NCBI RefSeq assembly: GCF_008039555.1
Contig: NZ_VDUW01000002.1
Span: 1-64,000, forward strand
Direction of reading: 5' to 3'
Source of the DNA: Cerasibacillus terrae
GTDB lineage: Bacteria; Bacillota; Bacilli; Bacillales; Amphibacillaceae
DNA: 64,000 nt
The translations under genes and the position numbers were made by a program. Below the pieces are notes generated by a model, which saw only the letters and a program-made list of their open reading frames with translations, was not told the origin of the DNA and searched no databases. Shown here one piece after another: positions 44,469-53,560 of this stretch; within the stretch, counting starts at the first letter, position 1; every line of letters begins with the position of its first letter.

Positions 44469-45719
44469 ATGAAACAGTTTATAAAAGCAATATTTCTACT
44501 AGTATTATTTTTATATCTGGCAGGATGTTCACTATTTGAATCGAATACATCATTAATGTCTCCACCTGCTCTTCCAGATGCAGAGGAAAAGATTCTGAGT
44601 GCTTTGAATCAGTATGTTTCTAGTTCAGCGGAATTATTGACCCCATTAAATGGAGAACAATCGAAATCAATCATTTTGGAAGATTTAGATGGGGATGGGG
44701 AAGAAGAAGCGATTGTATTCTATAAAGAAGGTACTGGTACAATCAAAGGAATTGTTCTTGCAAAGAAAGACAAATGGGAAAAGGTTACAGAGATTAGTGG
44801 GGAAGGTAAGTATCTCTATGATTTAGTATTCTTTGATATGAACGAGGATGGACAGAAGGAAATTTTTATGGGGACATCGTATTCCAAGACGGAAGAAGGT
44901 AGTCGTGTTCTATTTGTATACGATATTAAAAAAGAACCTGTTCTTTTATTAGAGGAATCCTATAGCTATTTTCTTGTTGATCAATTTGGTTCAACAGGAA
45001 GTGCATTGGGATTGATTAAATTCCAACGTGGTACAGAAAATCTACTTTCTTTGTATAAAATGAAAGATAATAATTTATCGGTAATAGATGGGTTAAAGTT
45101 AGATCCCTATATCAATGGTTATGTAACTTTAAATAGTGGAAAAATTACCCCGAATGAATGGGGGATGATGCTTGATGTAGGTGTTGGTGCACATTCAGGA
45201 AGAACGTTCATTATTTCTGTTAAAAAAGGAAAATTAAAAAATGTATTTTCTGATGAAGAAAATGAATCTGCAAACGAAGAGGATCCAACATTTAAGGCCT
45301 CTATAGTAGGTAGTGAGGATACGAATCAGGATGGGATTTTAGAATATGCTGTTTTGGAGGATCCGGTGGCAGCAGATTATTCTCATGCAGATATGCCATA
45401 TATTACTGTATTCTATCAATTAGATGAAAAAAGGGAACCCCAAGTCGTTTCAAAGGCTTTTTATAATTATACATTTGGTTATAAAATCTCCATTCCGCTT
45501 GAATGGCCAGCGGTTAAAATTAAAAAAACGGATGATTGGAAACATGTTGAAATGATTCAAGGGGATAATGAAATGGTTTTATTTGATGTATATGTTTCTG
45601 AAATGAAGCGAATGGATCATTGGGAAAAACTAGAAGAAACAGATGACTATGTCTACTTATCTAAAACAGTAACAAATGAAAACAAACATTTATTCCAATT
45701 AATTGATGTCGTGGAATAA
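44469..45719 (+). CDS. Lipoprotein with VCBS/FG-GAP-like repeats
   Basis: A lipid-anchored protein of about 416 residues (lipobox YLAGCS). Calcium-loop-like segments occur in DLDGDGEEEAIVFYK, DMNEDGQKEIFMGTS and DTNQDGILEYAVLEDP, as in integrin-like beta-propellers. The C-terminal part (YKISIPLEWPAVKIKK) is a separate small domain. It is the first gene of an operon with a response regulator and sensor kinase, so it may feed a surface signal to the kinase (inference). The ATG at 44469 follows AAGGA by eight bases. Confidence 0.8.
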   Translation: MKQFIKAIFLLVLFLYLAGCSLFESNTSLMSPPALPDAEEKILSALNQYVSSSAELLTPLNGEQSKSIILEDLDGDGEEEAIVFYKEGTGTIKGIVLAKKDKWEKVTEISGEGKYLYDLVFFDMNEDGQKEIFMGTSYSKTEEGSRVLFVYDIKKEPVLLLEESYSYFLVDQFGSTGSALGLIKFQRGTENLLSLYKMKDNNLSVIDGLKLDPYINGYVTLNSGKITPNEWGMMLDVGVGAHSGRTFIISVKKGKLKNVFSDEENESANEEDPTFKASIVGSEDTNQDGILEYAVLEDPVAADYSHADMPYITVFYQLDEKREPQVVSKAFYNYTFGYKISIPLEWPAVKIKKTDDWKHVEMIQGDNEMVLFDVYVSEMKRMDHWEKLEETDDYVYLSKTVTNENKHLFQLIDVVE

Positions 45720-45740
45720 TTTTATATAGAGGGATGTTTT

Positions 45741-46418
45741 ATGGAAAAAGTATTGGTTATAGAAGATGAAGAAAATATAAGAAGTTTTGTCATTGTACAC
45801 TTAAAACGAGAAGGATTTCATGTATTAGAGGCACCAACAGGTGAAGATGGATTAGCATTATTAGAAAAGCACCCGGACACAAGTCTCGTTTTATTAGATA
45901 TCATGCTTCCGGGAATAGATGGGTATGAAGTAGCGCGGGTGATACGGAAAGTAAATCATTGGATTGGAATTATTATGTTAACCGCAAAAACGATGGAACA
46001 GGACCAAGTAAATGGTTTATCACAAGGAGCAGATGATTATGTTGTTAAACCGTTTAGTATTAATGAGTTAACAGCAAGAATTCATTCGTTATTACGGAGA
46101 ATTCGCACACATCGTCCAGTGATTAAAAATGGCTTATGGATTAATCGTTCGGAGCGTTGTTTAGAGAAGGATGGGAACATGATTGAATTATCACCAACAG
46201 AATATCAAATTATGTCCATTTTAGATATGGCAAAAGGAAAAGCGGTTAGTCGTAATGACATATTAGATGATGTATGGGGACTTGATTTTCCAGGGGATCC
46301 GAAAATTGTAGATGTGAATATTCGACGCATTAGACAGAAAGTAGAAGACAATCCATCTGAACCTCAATTTATTGAAACTGTGTGGGGGTATGGCTATAAA
46401 TGGAGACCCCAAGAATGA
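45741..46418 (+). CDS. OmpR/PhoB-family response regulator
   Basis: A 225-residue DNA-binding regulator. Receiver domain: acidic pair VIEDEEN, phospho-acceptor Asp53 in LLDIMLPG, the switch Thr in MLTAKT and the Lys in VVKPFS. Winged-helix output domain: LSPTEYQIMSILDMAKGKAVSRNDILDDVWG and VDVNIRRIRQKVE. Its stop overlaps the start of the kinase gene (ATGA), and the lipoprotein gene lies 21 bp upstream, so the three form one operon. Confidence 0.95.
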   Translation: MEKVLVIEDEENIRSFVIVHLKREGFHVLEAPTGEDGLALLEKHPDTSLVLLDIMLPGIDGYEVARVIRKVNHWIGIIMLTAKTMEQDQVNGLSQGADDYVVKPFSINELTARIHSLLRRIRTHRPVIKNGLWINRSERCLEKDGNMIELSPTEYQIMSILDMAKGKAVSRNDILDDVWGLDFPGDPKIVDVNIRRIRQKVEDNPSEPQFIETVWGYGYKWRPQE

Positions 46419-47827
46419 AGAAAAAGAAAAGCATCCGTAGCTATTTGCTGAAGCAGCATTTTTTTGTAATAACCATCACAGTCGCTTTATTTGAAATAGC
46501 GATTTTTATAGGGCTTTATCATTACTATTATAAAAACACGGAAGAAATATTAGCGTCACACGCTAAAAATGCTGTTCATTTTGCGATGCGTTCATCAGAA
46601 TTATCACCATTTCAGCTACAATATCATATTCCTGAAATGATCAATGACTATCAATTACGGGGAACAGAGATGCAGATTGTGTCTCCATCTGGGAACATAT
46701 TGGCCTCTTCCTCAGGATTTCTTCCAGACGAAGTCATTGAACACCATATTTTGCAACAGGCTACCATAGAAAGTCCGATCCCTTGGAAGGGGAAGAATCC
46801 TAGTTCAGGTGAACGAGTAATGGCTGTTGTTGTTCCGTTAGAAAATGGAGAAGAAACAATTGCTTATTTTCGTTATGTAACATCTTTAGAAAGAATGGAT
46901 ATCTTTTTTAAGAGGCAATTGTCCATTTCTTTAGGAGTAGGAGGAGTTATTATATTACTTGTTTTATTACTTAGTATGGCATTTTCTAAACAGATGACAA
47001 CTCCATTAACAAGATTAACAAAAGCATCAAAGCGTCTTGCCAGGGGTGAATTTGATGCCAGAATTCATGGGGATTACATCGGAGAATTAGATACATTGGC
47101 AAAATCATTTAATGAAATGTCACATGCGCTTTTACAACATGAGAAAATGAAGGATGAATTTATTTCCTCTGTTTCCCATGAATTACGAACTCCTTTAACG
47201 AGTATTAAGGGATGGAGTGATACATTACTTACTGGGGATTTGAACGATATAGAGGAAGTGGAGTTAGGTTTAAATGTCATTTCTAAGGAAACAAGTAGGT
47301 TAACGAATTTAGTAGAAGAATTACTGGATTTTTCTGCTCTAAAGAATGAATCTTATTCGCTTCAGCCAACCACATTTCCGGTTAAGGCCTTATTAAATGA
47401 AATACAAACACAGTTTAAAAAGCAAACAAATAAGAAACAATTAACACTTTCTGTCACAGCTTGTCCAGATGTCCACATTCATGCAGATAAAAATCGGATT
47501 AAGCAAGTGTTGATTAATTTAGTGGACAATGCGATGAAGCATAGTCCATCAGGAAACGATATTGAATTAAGTGGGAGAATTAATGAGGGATCCTTTGTCT
47601 TTTCTGTTATAGATGAAGGAGATGGAATGGATGAGTTAGAGTTAGAGAAAATTATGGCTCCATTTTACAAAGCAAATCCAAATACAGTTGGAGCAGGACT
47701 TGGGCTTTCCATTTGTCAACACATTATTGATTTACACCATGGGGAGTTCTTGTTGGAAAGTAAACGAGGTGAGGGAATGAAAGCGTCATTTTCCATTCCA
47801 TTTGATTCTCATGAAATTGGCGAGTAA
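46415..47827 (+). CDS. HAMP-type sensor histidine kinase
   Basis: A membrane kinase of about 470 residues, partner of the regulator upstream. Two membrane segments (about 12-37 and 170-192) flank an extracytoplasmic sensor domain, then HAMP (FSKQMTTPLTRLTKASKRL), HisKA with the phospho-His in SSVSHELRTPLTSIKGW, and HATPase (NLVDNAMKHS, DEGDGMDE, GAGLGLSIC). The ATG at 46415 overlaps the regulator stop and has GGAG nine bases upstream. The stimulus is unknown. Confidence 0.94.
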   Translation: MKKKKSIRSYLLKQHFFVITITVALFEIAIFIGLYHYYYKNTEEILASHAKNAVHFAMRSSELSPFQLQYHIPEMINDYQLRGTEMQIVSPSGNILASSSGFLPDEVIEHHILQQATIESPIPWKGKNPSSGERVMAVVVPLENGEETIAYFRYVTSLERMDIFFKRQLSISLGVGGVIILLVLLLSMAFSKQMTTPLTRLTKASKRLARGEFDARIHGDYIGELDTLAKSFNEMSHALLQHEKMKDEFISSVSHELRTPLTSIKGWSDTLLTGDLNDIEEVELGLNVISKETSRLTNLVEELLDFSALKNESYSLQPTTFPVKALLNEIQTQFKKQTNKKQLTLSVTACPDVHIHADKNRIKQVLINLVDNAMKHSPSGNDIELSGRINEGSFVFSVIDEGDGMDELELEKIMAPFYKANPNTVGAGLGLSICQHIIDLHHGEFLLESKRGEGMKASFSIPFDSHEIGE

Positions 47828-47901
47828 AGAGTGATTCTACCAAAACCTTTATCTTGGTTTAAAAAATGATGACAGGGTGATTGAGAAAGGAGGAATCAAG
47901 G

Positions 47902-48066
47902 ATGAACTGGCTTTATGTTATATACGCCATTATTTTAGCGGCATTATCTGTAATCACAGGAGAGATTGTAACATTCATTATGCTTGGATTTATTCTTCTT
48001 ACCTTAACGAATATTAATAACAATCTAAAGAAAATGAATGAAAAGATGGAACAGGGGAAAAAATAA
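47902..48066 (+). CDS. Small membrane protein following the two-component operon
   Basis: 54 residues: one long hydrophobic stretch (LYVIYAIILAALSVITGEIVTFIMLGFILLTL), then a charged amphipathic tail (NINNNLKKMNEKMEQGKK) that could form a coiled coil. I do not recognise the family. The ATG at 47902 follows a perfect AAAGGAGG. It may share the kinase transcript (74 bp gap, no clear terminator). Confidence 0.7.
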   Translation: MNWLYVIYAIILAALSVITGEIVTFIMLGFILLTLTNINNNLKKMNEKMEQGKK

Positions 48067-48125
48067 ATAGACACAGTGTCGGATGATTTATTTGTTTATA
48101 TGATGAGCGAAGGGAGAGCATAACT

Positions 48126-48455
48126 ATGGCAACTATTGATGACTTTACAAAATTAGATATTCGTATTGGCACAGTTGTTGAAGCGAAATCTTTTCCAGAG
48201 GCCAGAAAACCGGCAATTAAAATAAAAATTGATTTCGGTGAACTCGGAATGAAACAAACTTCTGCACAAATTACCAAACGTTATCAGCCAGAAGAATTAA
48301 TTGGCAAGCAGGTGATTGCAGTTGTAAACTTCCCACCTATGCGAATTGCTGGATATAAATCAGAGGTACTTGTTTTGGGCGCTGTGCCTACTGTGGGTGA
48401 TGTAGTTTTATTGAATGTCGATGAAAGCGTCCCAAATGGAACACGTATTTCATAA
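48126..48455 (+). CDS. csaA: CsaA-type chaperone with tRNA-binding-like fold
   Basis: A cytoplasmic protein of 109 residues that forms dimers and helps secretory proteins in Bacillus. The OB-fold family pattern is complete: DFTKLDIRIGTVVEAKSFPEARKPAIKIKIDFGE, QITKRYQPEELIGKQVIAVVNFPP and AGYKSEVLVLGA. It is preceded by AAGGGAGAG and followed by a terminator. The assignment is firm at family level; the chaperone role comes from the B. subtilis homologue. Confidence 0.93.
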   Translation: MATIDDFTKLDIRIGTVVEAKSFPEARKPAIKIKIDFGELGMKQTSAQITKRYQPEELIGKQVIAVVNFPPMRIAGYKSEVLVLGAVPTVGDVVLLNVDESVPNGTRIS

Positions 48456-48476
48456 ATCACCGTTTGCAATGAATGA

Positions 48477-48510
48477 AAAAAACGCTTGAAGATCATTCAA
48501 GCGTTTTAAA
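48477..48510 (+). terminator. Terminator after csaA
   Basis: The perfect stem AAAACGCTTGAA/TTCAAGCGTTTT (48479-48507) has a five-base loop. Confidence 0.92.
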
Positions 48511-48640
48511 TTCTCGCCCATCTTTTATAGAAATGGAGAGTCTATTTTTCTAAAATATAGTTTCAAAGTAGGATTTGGGAAATTTACCCAGTTACAATCA
48601 TTAGAGAGAATGATTTTTTAATTGTAAAGAAACAGAAGGC

Positions 48641-49192
48641 TTATGATTTAGTAGTAAGTTTTTCCATGAAATAATCACGTACCGCTAACCAATCTGTAAC
48701 CTTCACTCCGTAGTTTTCATATTCATTATGTGGGGCAGAAAACATAATCCCTTGACCCTGAAAGCTTTCTAGTTGGTTTAAACTGTCATCGATTAAATAG
48801 TCTGCATGGACAGCTCCTTTATCCCCACAAAAAACAAAATGATGCGGATGTAAAAATGGAAAATGCTCCTGCAACCATTCGTATTTCGCTATCATAGAAT
48901 TTGGCGCAAACATGGCTGCTGTTGCAATATATATGTCATAATGTTCCTGCAACTCTTTGATAACTTCTTGACTATGCTCAATAACAGGTAAATCTCTGAA
49001 AAACTCATACGTATTCATAAATTCATAGATTTCATTGGCAAGTTCAGGATAATCATCCTCCAGTACCTTACCTGTCAAATCCTGCTTTGTAATTTGTTTA
49101 TTATATCTTTTATTAAAGATATCCAATTCACTCTGTAATAAATCTGCTAACACTTGATCCATATCAATGGCAATGGACTTTCTCAATAACAT
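48641..49192 (-). CDS. 5'(3')-deoxyribonucleotidase, HAD superfamily
   Basis: Removes phosphate from deoxynucleoside monophosphates and so helps balance the dNTP pool. The 183-residue protein has HAD motif I in SIAIDMDQVLADL (nucleophile DMD), motif II in IYIATAAMF, and motif IV in DYLIDDSLNQLE. The cap helices between fit the NT5C-like family. The ATG follows GAGAGG. It is a lone gene, with the tandem-repeat tract about 130 bp upstream. Confidence 0.88.
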   Translation of the reverse strand: MLLRKSIAIDMDQVLADLLQSELDIFNKRYNKQITKQDLTGKVLEDDYPELANEIYEFMNTYEFFRDLPVIEHSQEVIKELQEHYDIYIATAAMFAPNSMIAKYEWLQEHFPFLHPHHFVFCGDKGAVHADYLIDDSLNQLESFQGQGIMFSAPHNEYENYGVKVTDWLAVRDYFMEKLTTKS

Positions 49193-49321
49193 GCATCCTC
49201 TCTACCATATTTAAAATATTAAAGCACAGTTTCATTATAAACATCTTTCGTTTAGGAATCCACCTATTGTTTTAATGAACGCATTCTCCTATTTTCCTAG
49301 AATGATAAATTGAGAGTGTTG

Positions 49322-49678
49322 AGTATTGATGCCCGGAAAAGTGGTAAAGTAGGAAAATCGGTCATCCAACTGAATATTGATGCCCGGAAAAGCGGTAAAG
49401 CAAAGAAATCGGTCATCCAACTGGATATTGAAGCCCGAAAAAGTGGAAAAGCAGAAAAATCGGTCATCCAACTGGATATTGATTCCCGGAAAAGTGGAAA
49501 AGCAAAGAAATCGGTCATCCAACTGAGTATTGATGCCCGAAAAAGTGGAAAAGCAAAGAAATCGGTCATCCAACTGGATATTGAAGCCCGAAAAAGTGGA
49601 AAAGCAGAAAAATCGGTCATCCAACTGGATATTGATGCCCAAAAAAGTGGAAAAACAGGAAAATCGGTCATCCAACTA
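49322..49678. repeat. Seven tandem 51-bp repeats
   Basis: Seven direct repeats of 51 bp, each holding ATCGGTCATCCAACTG and TATTGATGCCCGGAAAAG-type segments. Units differ by a few bases and show an alternating pattern: units 2, 4 and 5 carry GCAAAGAAA, units 3 and 6 carry GCAGAAAAA. Because 51 is a multiple of three, three frames stay open across the tract (plus strand 49310-49696 with unit xIDARKSGKAKKSVIQL; two minus frames). None has a ribosome binding site at its start, so it is called a repeat and not a gene. Confidence 0.9.
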
Positions 49679-49696
49679 CATATGCAAATAACTTGA

Positions 49697-49879
49697 GCCA
49701 CCTCAATTCCTGGTGCAATGGTTTTTAACCACTAAAAATATTGTCAGGAGAAATTGATGTGACTCCATTTTAGTTTATCCAAAATTTTATAGAAGATAGT
49801 AGGTATCAGGCAGATTTGTTTAAATTTACCAAAAATATACTATAATACATATATGTATATGTAGAAAGAGGGGTAAAAA
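49697..49879. other. Promoter region of the CDGSH gene
   Basis: Contains TATAAT at about 49840-49845 in an AT-rich stretch, followed by GAGGGG before the CDGSH start. Nothing else was recognised. Confidence 0.4.
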
Positions 49880-50083
49880 ATGAGTGAAAAAGTAACAATT
49901 AAAGTAAATGATAATGGTCCATTATTGGTAAAGGGTGATGTGGAGCTCGTTGATAAAGAAGGGAATGTTTTTGAAACGAAAAAGGCATTTTCTCTTTGTC
50001 GTTGTGGTCTTTCACAAAATAAACCATTTTGTGACGGAACACATAAAAAAGAGGGCTTTGAAAGTGCACCACGAGCAAAATAA
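49880..50083 (+). CDS. CDGSH iron-sulfur domain protein
   Basis: 67 residues with one complete CDGSH motif, CRCGLSQNKPFCDGTH, giving the three-Cys one-His ligand set for a redox-active [2Fe-2S] cluster. Single-domain bacterial members are small cytoplasmic proteins of uncertain function, possibly cluster or electron transfer. AAGAGGGG precedes the ATG and a strong terminator follows. Confidence 0.94.
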   Translation: MSEKVTIKVNDNGPLLVKGDVELVDKEGNVFETKKAFSLCRCGLSQNKPFCDGTHKKEGFESAPRAK

Positions 50084-50123
50084 ATACTAATTTTAAATGC
50101 AGGGTTTTGTAATAAGTATGAAT

Positions 50124-50169
50124 AAAAAGCAAGGAGATCTTCTAAAAAGAATTCCTTGCTCTTTTTTTT
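50124..50169 (+). terminator. Terminator after the CDGSH gene
   Basis: AAAGCAAGGA pairs with TTCCTTGCT around a large loop, followed by eight T. Confidence 0.85.
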
Positions 50170-50206
50170 GGTTGAGTCTGCACCAATTTAAGTAAACTAC
50201 TCGAGA

Positions 50207-50264
50207 TAAAAAATGGTGTTCATCATTATAGAGAATTGAAAATCTCCTTTGATTACACCATTTC
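50207..50264 (-). terminator. Terminator of the YutJ-like gene
   Basis: On the minus strand AAATGGTGTAATCA pairs with TGATGAACACCATTT with one bulge, followed by TTTATC. Confidence 0.72.
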
Positions 50265-50279
50265 ATGTCCCTTATACAA

Positions 50280-51341
50280 TTAATGACGCTTACTTAGCCA
50301 TAACACACCGGATTTGATCCAGCGTGGAAAAAGTCCTGTAAAAGATTGTGAGAAAACACTGCCAAAACCATCACTTTTTCCGAGTGAACCAAGTGTTCCC
50401 CGTAATTTAATTTCTTTTGGTGGTTTTGGTTCTTCTCCACGAAGTATGCTCGAAAGAATTTCTGCAATATGTTCTCCTTGGACCCCTGCAAGTTGGGCAC
50501 TAGGAGAAAATTCGGATGAGGCATTGTCACCGACCACATAAATATTTGATTGTGTTGGAATTTGATAAAACTCATTAACCACAAGTTTATTTTGGCTGTC
50601 TTTTTCGAAATCTAACTCTCTTACTAAATGATGAGGTTGCACACCAGCAGTCCAGATTGTAACATCATTCACATAGCAAACTCCATTATTACATACTCCA
50701 TCTTTTTCTACGTATTCCACATTGGAGTGATGCAGCACCTCTACCCCATTTTTTAAAAACCAATCATGTACATGTGCTTGGATTTTTGGGTCGAAAGCTT
50801 TTAAAACCGAAGCCCCACGATCAAGTAAACGAATATTTAAATCTGCTCTACTCTCTCTTATTTCAGATGCAACTTCAATCCCACTAAGTCCTGCTCCAAC
50901 AACCGTAACTTTCCCATAAGCTGGTAAGTTACCAACAGCACACCCAGTTTTTCTTGCTTTGGAAAAGGATTGAACACTATTGGTATATTCCTCTGCACCA
51001 GGAACACCATGATAAATATCTTCACATCCTAAACCTATGATAAGATATTCATAATCTAAAACGCGACTAGAATTTTCAAAGAAAACTTGTTCATTTTCTG
51101 TATCAATTTTATTTACTGTTCCAAAGACATATTCGATACGGTCATTTTCTGGAAAGTTCATACGTACATCCCGGTCCGCAGCAGTTCCCCCAACGATGGT
51201 ATAAAATTCAGTTTTTAAAGAATGATACGGATTTTTATCCACTAACACAATTTGGATATCATCTGGAAGGTTTGCTTGAGCTAATCCCAAAGCAATTTTA
51301 AAACCGCCATAGCCACCACCTAAAATGACGACATTTTTCAT
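50280..51341 (-). CDS. yutJ: FAD-dependent NADH dehydrogenase-like protein YutJ
   Basis: A 353-residue flavoprotein related to type II NADH dehydrogenases. FAD-binding start VVILGGGYGGFKIALGLAQ, NAD-binding GKVTVVGAGLSGIEVASEI, and the second FAD segment NIYVVGDNASSEFSPSAQ. Its length and the YHSLKTEFYTIVGGTAADRDVRMNFP segment suit YutJ. It is peripheral to the membrane, and electron acceptors are unproven. It is monocistronic. Confidence 0.88.
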   Translation of the reverse strand: MKNVVILGGGYGGFKIALGLAQANLPDDIQIVLVDKNPYHSLKTEFYTIVGGTAADRDVRMNFPENDRIEYVFGTVNKIDTENEQVFFENSSRVLDYEYLIIGLGCEDIYHGVPGAEEYTNSVQSFSKARKTGCAVGNLPAYGKVTVVGAGLSGIEVASEIRESRADLNIRLLDRGASVLKAFDPKIQAHVHDWFLKNGVEVLHHSNVEYVEKDGVCNNGVCYVNDVTIWTAGVQPHHLVRELDFEKDSQNKLVVNEFYQIPTQSNIYVVGDNASSEFSPSAQLAGVQGEHIAEILSSILRGEEPKPPKEIKLRGTLGSLGKSDGFGSVFSQSFTGLFPRWIKSGVLWLSKRH

Positions 51342-51483
51342 GCAATAACCCCCTACCCCTAGTATAAATAAAGTTTGTTAATAATTTCACATCATCCCTT
51401 ATACATCTTCTAGATTATCAAAAAAGGTAACATAAAACTAGGGTAAAGATAATAAATATGTCGAAAATAGGGATAATCTTTGA

Positions 51484-51521
51484 AAAACAAAGAGGAATCC
51501 CTGAAATATAGGAATCCCTCT
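51484..51521 (-). terminator. Terminator of htpX
   Basis: GAGGGATTCC pairs with GGGATTCCTC on the minus strand, followed by TTTGTTTTT. Confidence 0.88.
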
Positions 51522-51533
51522 ATAAATTTCCTC

Positions 51534-52400
51534 TTATGCTAAACGTTTAATACGTTCATCGATGTCAGGGTGTGTTGAAAAGAGCGATGTTTTTCGTTTT
51601 CCATTAATCTTTAATGTGGCAACAGCTGTTTGTTCGTCATTTTGAATACGGTTTGTGTACTGTTTTAACATCTCTAATGCATGTCGCATCTTATCTTTAC
51701 CTGCTAAATCAGCACCACCCTTGTCTGCGTGAAACTCACGGTGTCTAGAGTAGGCGAAGACAACAATACTACCTAATAAAGAAAATACAATTTGGAAAAT
51801 GATGATAGCAATAAAATGAACGATAGGAGCAACTTCTTCCCGAGCTAACTGAGAAACAGCAAATGCAACAATACGGGCTAAGAAAACAACGAATGTGTTC
51901 ACAACGCCTTGCAATAATGTCATTGTGACCATATCACCATTAGCGATATGTGCTACCTCATGTGCAATAACACCTTCTACAGCATCTTCATCCATTTCAA
52001 CTAATAAACCACGAGAAACCGCTACAAGCGAGCGTTTTTTGGATGGCCCAGTTGCAAATGCATTCACCTCATCGGATTCATAAATTCCAACCTCAGGCAT
52101 GTACATCATTCCAGCAGCACGTGCTAAGCGATGTACTTTTTCAACTACGGCTTCCTCTTCTTCAGATAGAACCCCATTTAGATCAAGCACACGAACACCC
52201 ATCATTCGTTTTGCCATCCAACGTGATAGGAACAGTGAAATAAATGAACCTGTAAATCCAATTACTGCACTAACTATGAGTAATGGTCCATAAGCAATTT
52301 GTCCATCAACGATATAGCCACCGACAAATTGTAGAACAATACTAATTGTAGTTAAGACCAATATATTAGTTAAAATAAAATACGTAATTCTCTTGGCCAT
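51534..52400 (-). CDS. htpX: Membrane zinc protease HtpX
   Basis: M48 metalloprotease that degrades damaged membrane proteins. The protein of about 288 residues has two N-terminal membrane helices, the zinc motif [10 protein letters not shown] (HExxH), two further hydrophobic segments, and the third ligand in [17 protein letters not shown]. The ATG at 52400 follows GGGGAGGAAG; the earlier start at 52463 has no such site. It is a single gene with its own terminator. Confidence 0.95.
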   Translation of the reverse strand: MAKRITYFILTNILVLTTISIVLQFVGGYIVDGQIAYGPLLIVSAVIGFTGSFISLFLSRWMAKRMMGVRVLDLNGVLSEEEEAVVEKVHRLARAAGMMYMPEVGIYESDEVNAFATGPSKKRSLVAVSRGLLVEMDEDAVEGVIAHEVAHIANGDMVTMTLLQGVVNTFVVFLARIVAFAVSQLAREEVAPIVHFIAIIIFQIVFSLLGSIVVFAYSRHREFHADKGGADLAGKDKMRHALEMLKQYTNRIQNDEQTAVATLKINGKRKTSLFSTHPDIDERIKRLA

Positions 52401-52583
52401 TTTCTTCCTCCCCAAATTAAATGTTGTTACTATTATATGTTTCTGTGTAGTATAATACAACATCTATTTTTTACATATATTTCAACATTAGAAGCGTGGG
52501 ATATAGGATTATACGGAAAGTTCTGAACGTGGATAATATATATCCCAGTAAATTTTAAATTATTTTAATTTTTTAGAATAATT

Positions 52584-52612
52584 TATTACGGAAAGCGTTT
52601 TCATGATATACT
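52584..52612 (+). promoter_or_regulatory. Candidate cre site in thioesterase promoter
   Basis: GGAAAGCGTTTTCA (52590-52603) fits the CcpA operator consensus TGWAANCGNTNWCA at all but the first base. It sits directly before TATACT (52607-52612), so CcpA bound here would block RNA polymerase. Catabolite repression of the downstream gene is inferred. Confidence 0.6.
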
Positions 52613-52642
52613 TAATATAGTTAAAAAAAGGGGAGAAGATGA

Positions 52643-53122
52643 ATGGAAAATACATTGGTACATGCAATTCAAGATGATTATGCAGATGATTATGCTTGGT
52701 GTTATGGATGTGGTCGCTTAAATGAACAAGGACTCCAACTACGGACAGGTTGGGATGGAAAGAACACGGTTACGTATTATACACCACAGGAAGAACATAC
52801 AGCAATCCCTGGATTTGTTTATGGGGGTCTTTTAGCTTCTTTAGTGGATTGCCATGGGACAGGTTCAGCTGCTTTATATTTACATCGGAAAAATGGACAT
52901 GAGCCTGGAGATGGTGTAGACGCGCCAAGAATGGTGACAGCATCATTAAACGTAAATTATCTCGCACCAACACCGAAAAATATTCCATTACAAGTGGTAG
53001 GAACAGTGGAAGAAATTCATCCGAAAAAGTTTAAAGTGCATACAAAGGTATATGCAGGTGAAAAATGCTGTGTGGAGGGAGAAGTCACTGCTGTTGTTAT
53101 GCCTGATACATTTAAAAAATAA
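52643..53122 (+). CDS. PaaI-like hotdog-fold thioesterase
   Basis: A 159-residue acyl-CoA thioesterase-type protein. The start WCYGCGRLNEQGLQL is typical of the 4HBT/PaaI group. The helix region FVYGGLLASLVDCHGTGSA carries the acidic catalytic residue, followed by strands in VTASLNVNYLAPTP and KVYAGEKCCVEGEVTAVV. The substrate is unknown. It is monocistronic, with AAAGGGGAG before the ATG and a possible cre site in the promoter. Confidence 0.86.
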   Translation: MENTLVHAIQDDYADDYAWCYGCGRLNEQGLQLRTGWDGKNTVTYYTPQEEHTAIPGFVYGGLLASLVDCHGTGSAALYLHRKNGHEPGDGVDAPRMVTASLNVNYLAPTPKNIPLQVVGTVEEIHPKKFKVHTKVYAGEKCCVEGEVTAVVMPDTFKK

Positions 53123-53199
53123 AATATGATAGCGGCTGCTTACATAGTAATCGTTATTTACTTAGAGTTGGTTGAGTTTAGAGCAAAAAAATGGAAGAA

Positions 53200-53237
53200 T
53201 GAATCCCTTTCGAGTTAGGAAGGGGTTTTTAATTTTT
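53200..53237 (+). terminator. Terminator after the thioesterase gene
   Basis: AATCCCTT pairs with AAGGGGTT around a 10-base loop, followed by TTTAATTTTT, directly ahead of a dispersed repeat copy. Confidence 0.7.
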
Positions 53238-53390
53238 ATCGCGTATTAACTGGCTGTAAGATCTCCAGTTCAAGAATTCGAGATACTTAAGAATTATAAG
53301 TGGAGGACTAACAGCCAGTAAAGGCCCGATTCGTTCAACTAACAATCAGTGAGATGAAGAAAACTCCCACTGATTGAAGTTTCACTTTAT
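53236..53390 (+). repeat. Dispersed two-hairpin repeat, full-length copy
   Basis: Starts TTATCGCGTATTAACTGG and ends GAAGTTTCACTTTAT. Hairpin 1 is kept (ACTGGCTGT...CTCCA with TGGAG...ACAGCCAGT). Hairpin 2 is partly degenerate (AATCAGT..GAG with CTCCCACTGATT). Confidence 0.9.
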
Positions 53391-53560
53391 GGTGTACCTC
53401 TGGTTGTGTCTTTTTATCTTCCATAAATTAATAAATACGCCTCATTTTCCGGTAGTGAGTGGTGGAGATATAGGGTACAATATATTATGATAAAAGTAGA
53501 ATATAAATCGTACATAGCTTTTTCATTTAAATACATCTTCATACCGGAAGGAGAAAGGAA

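Noticed and set aside
49300..49700. CRISPR array
   Set aside because: Repeats are directly contiguous without unique spacers, and no cas genes are in the window.
49289..49701. Repeat proteins encoded on either strand of the 51-bp tandem array
   Set aside because: Three long open frames exist only because the unit length is a multiple of three. None has a Shine-Dalgarno site, and composition gives no preference for one frame.
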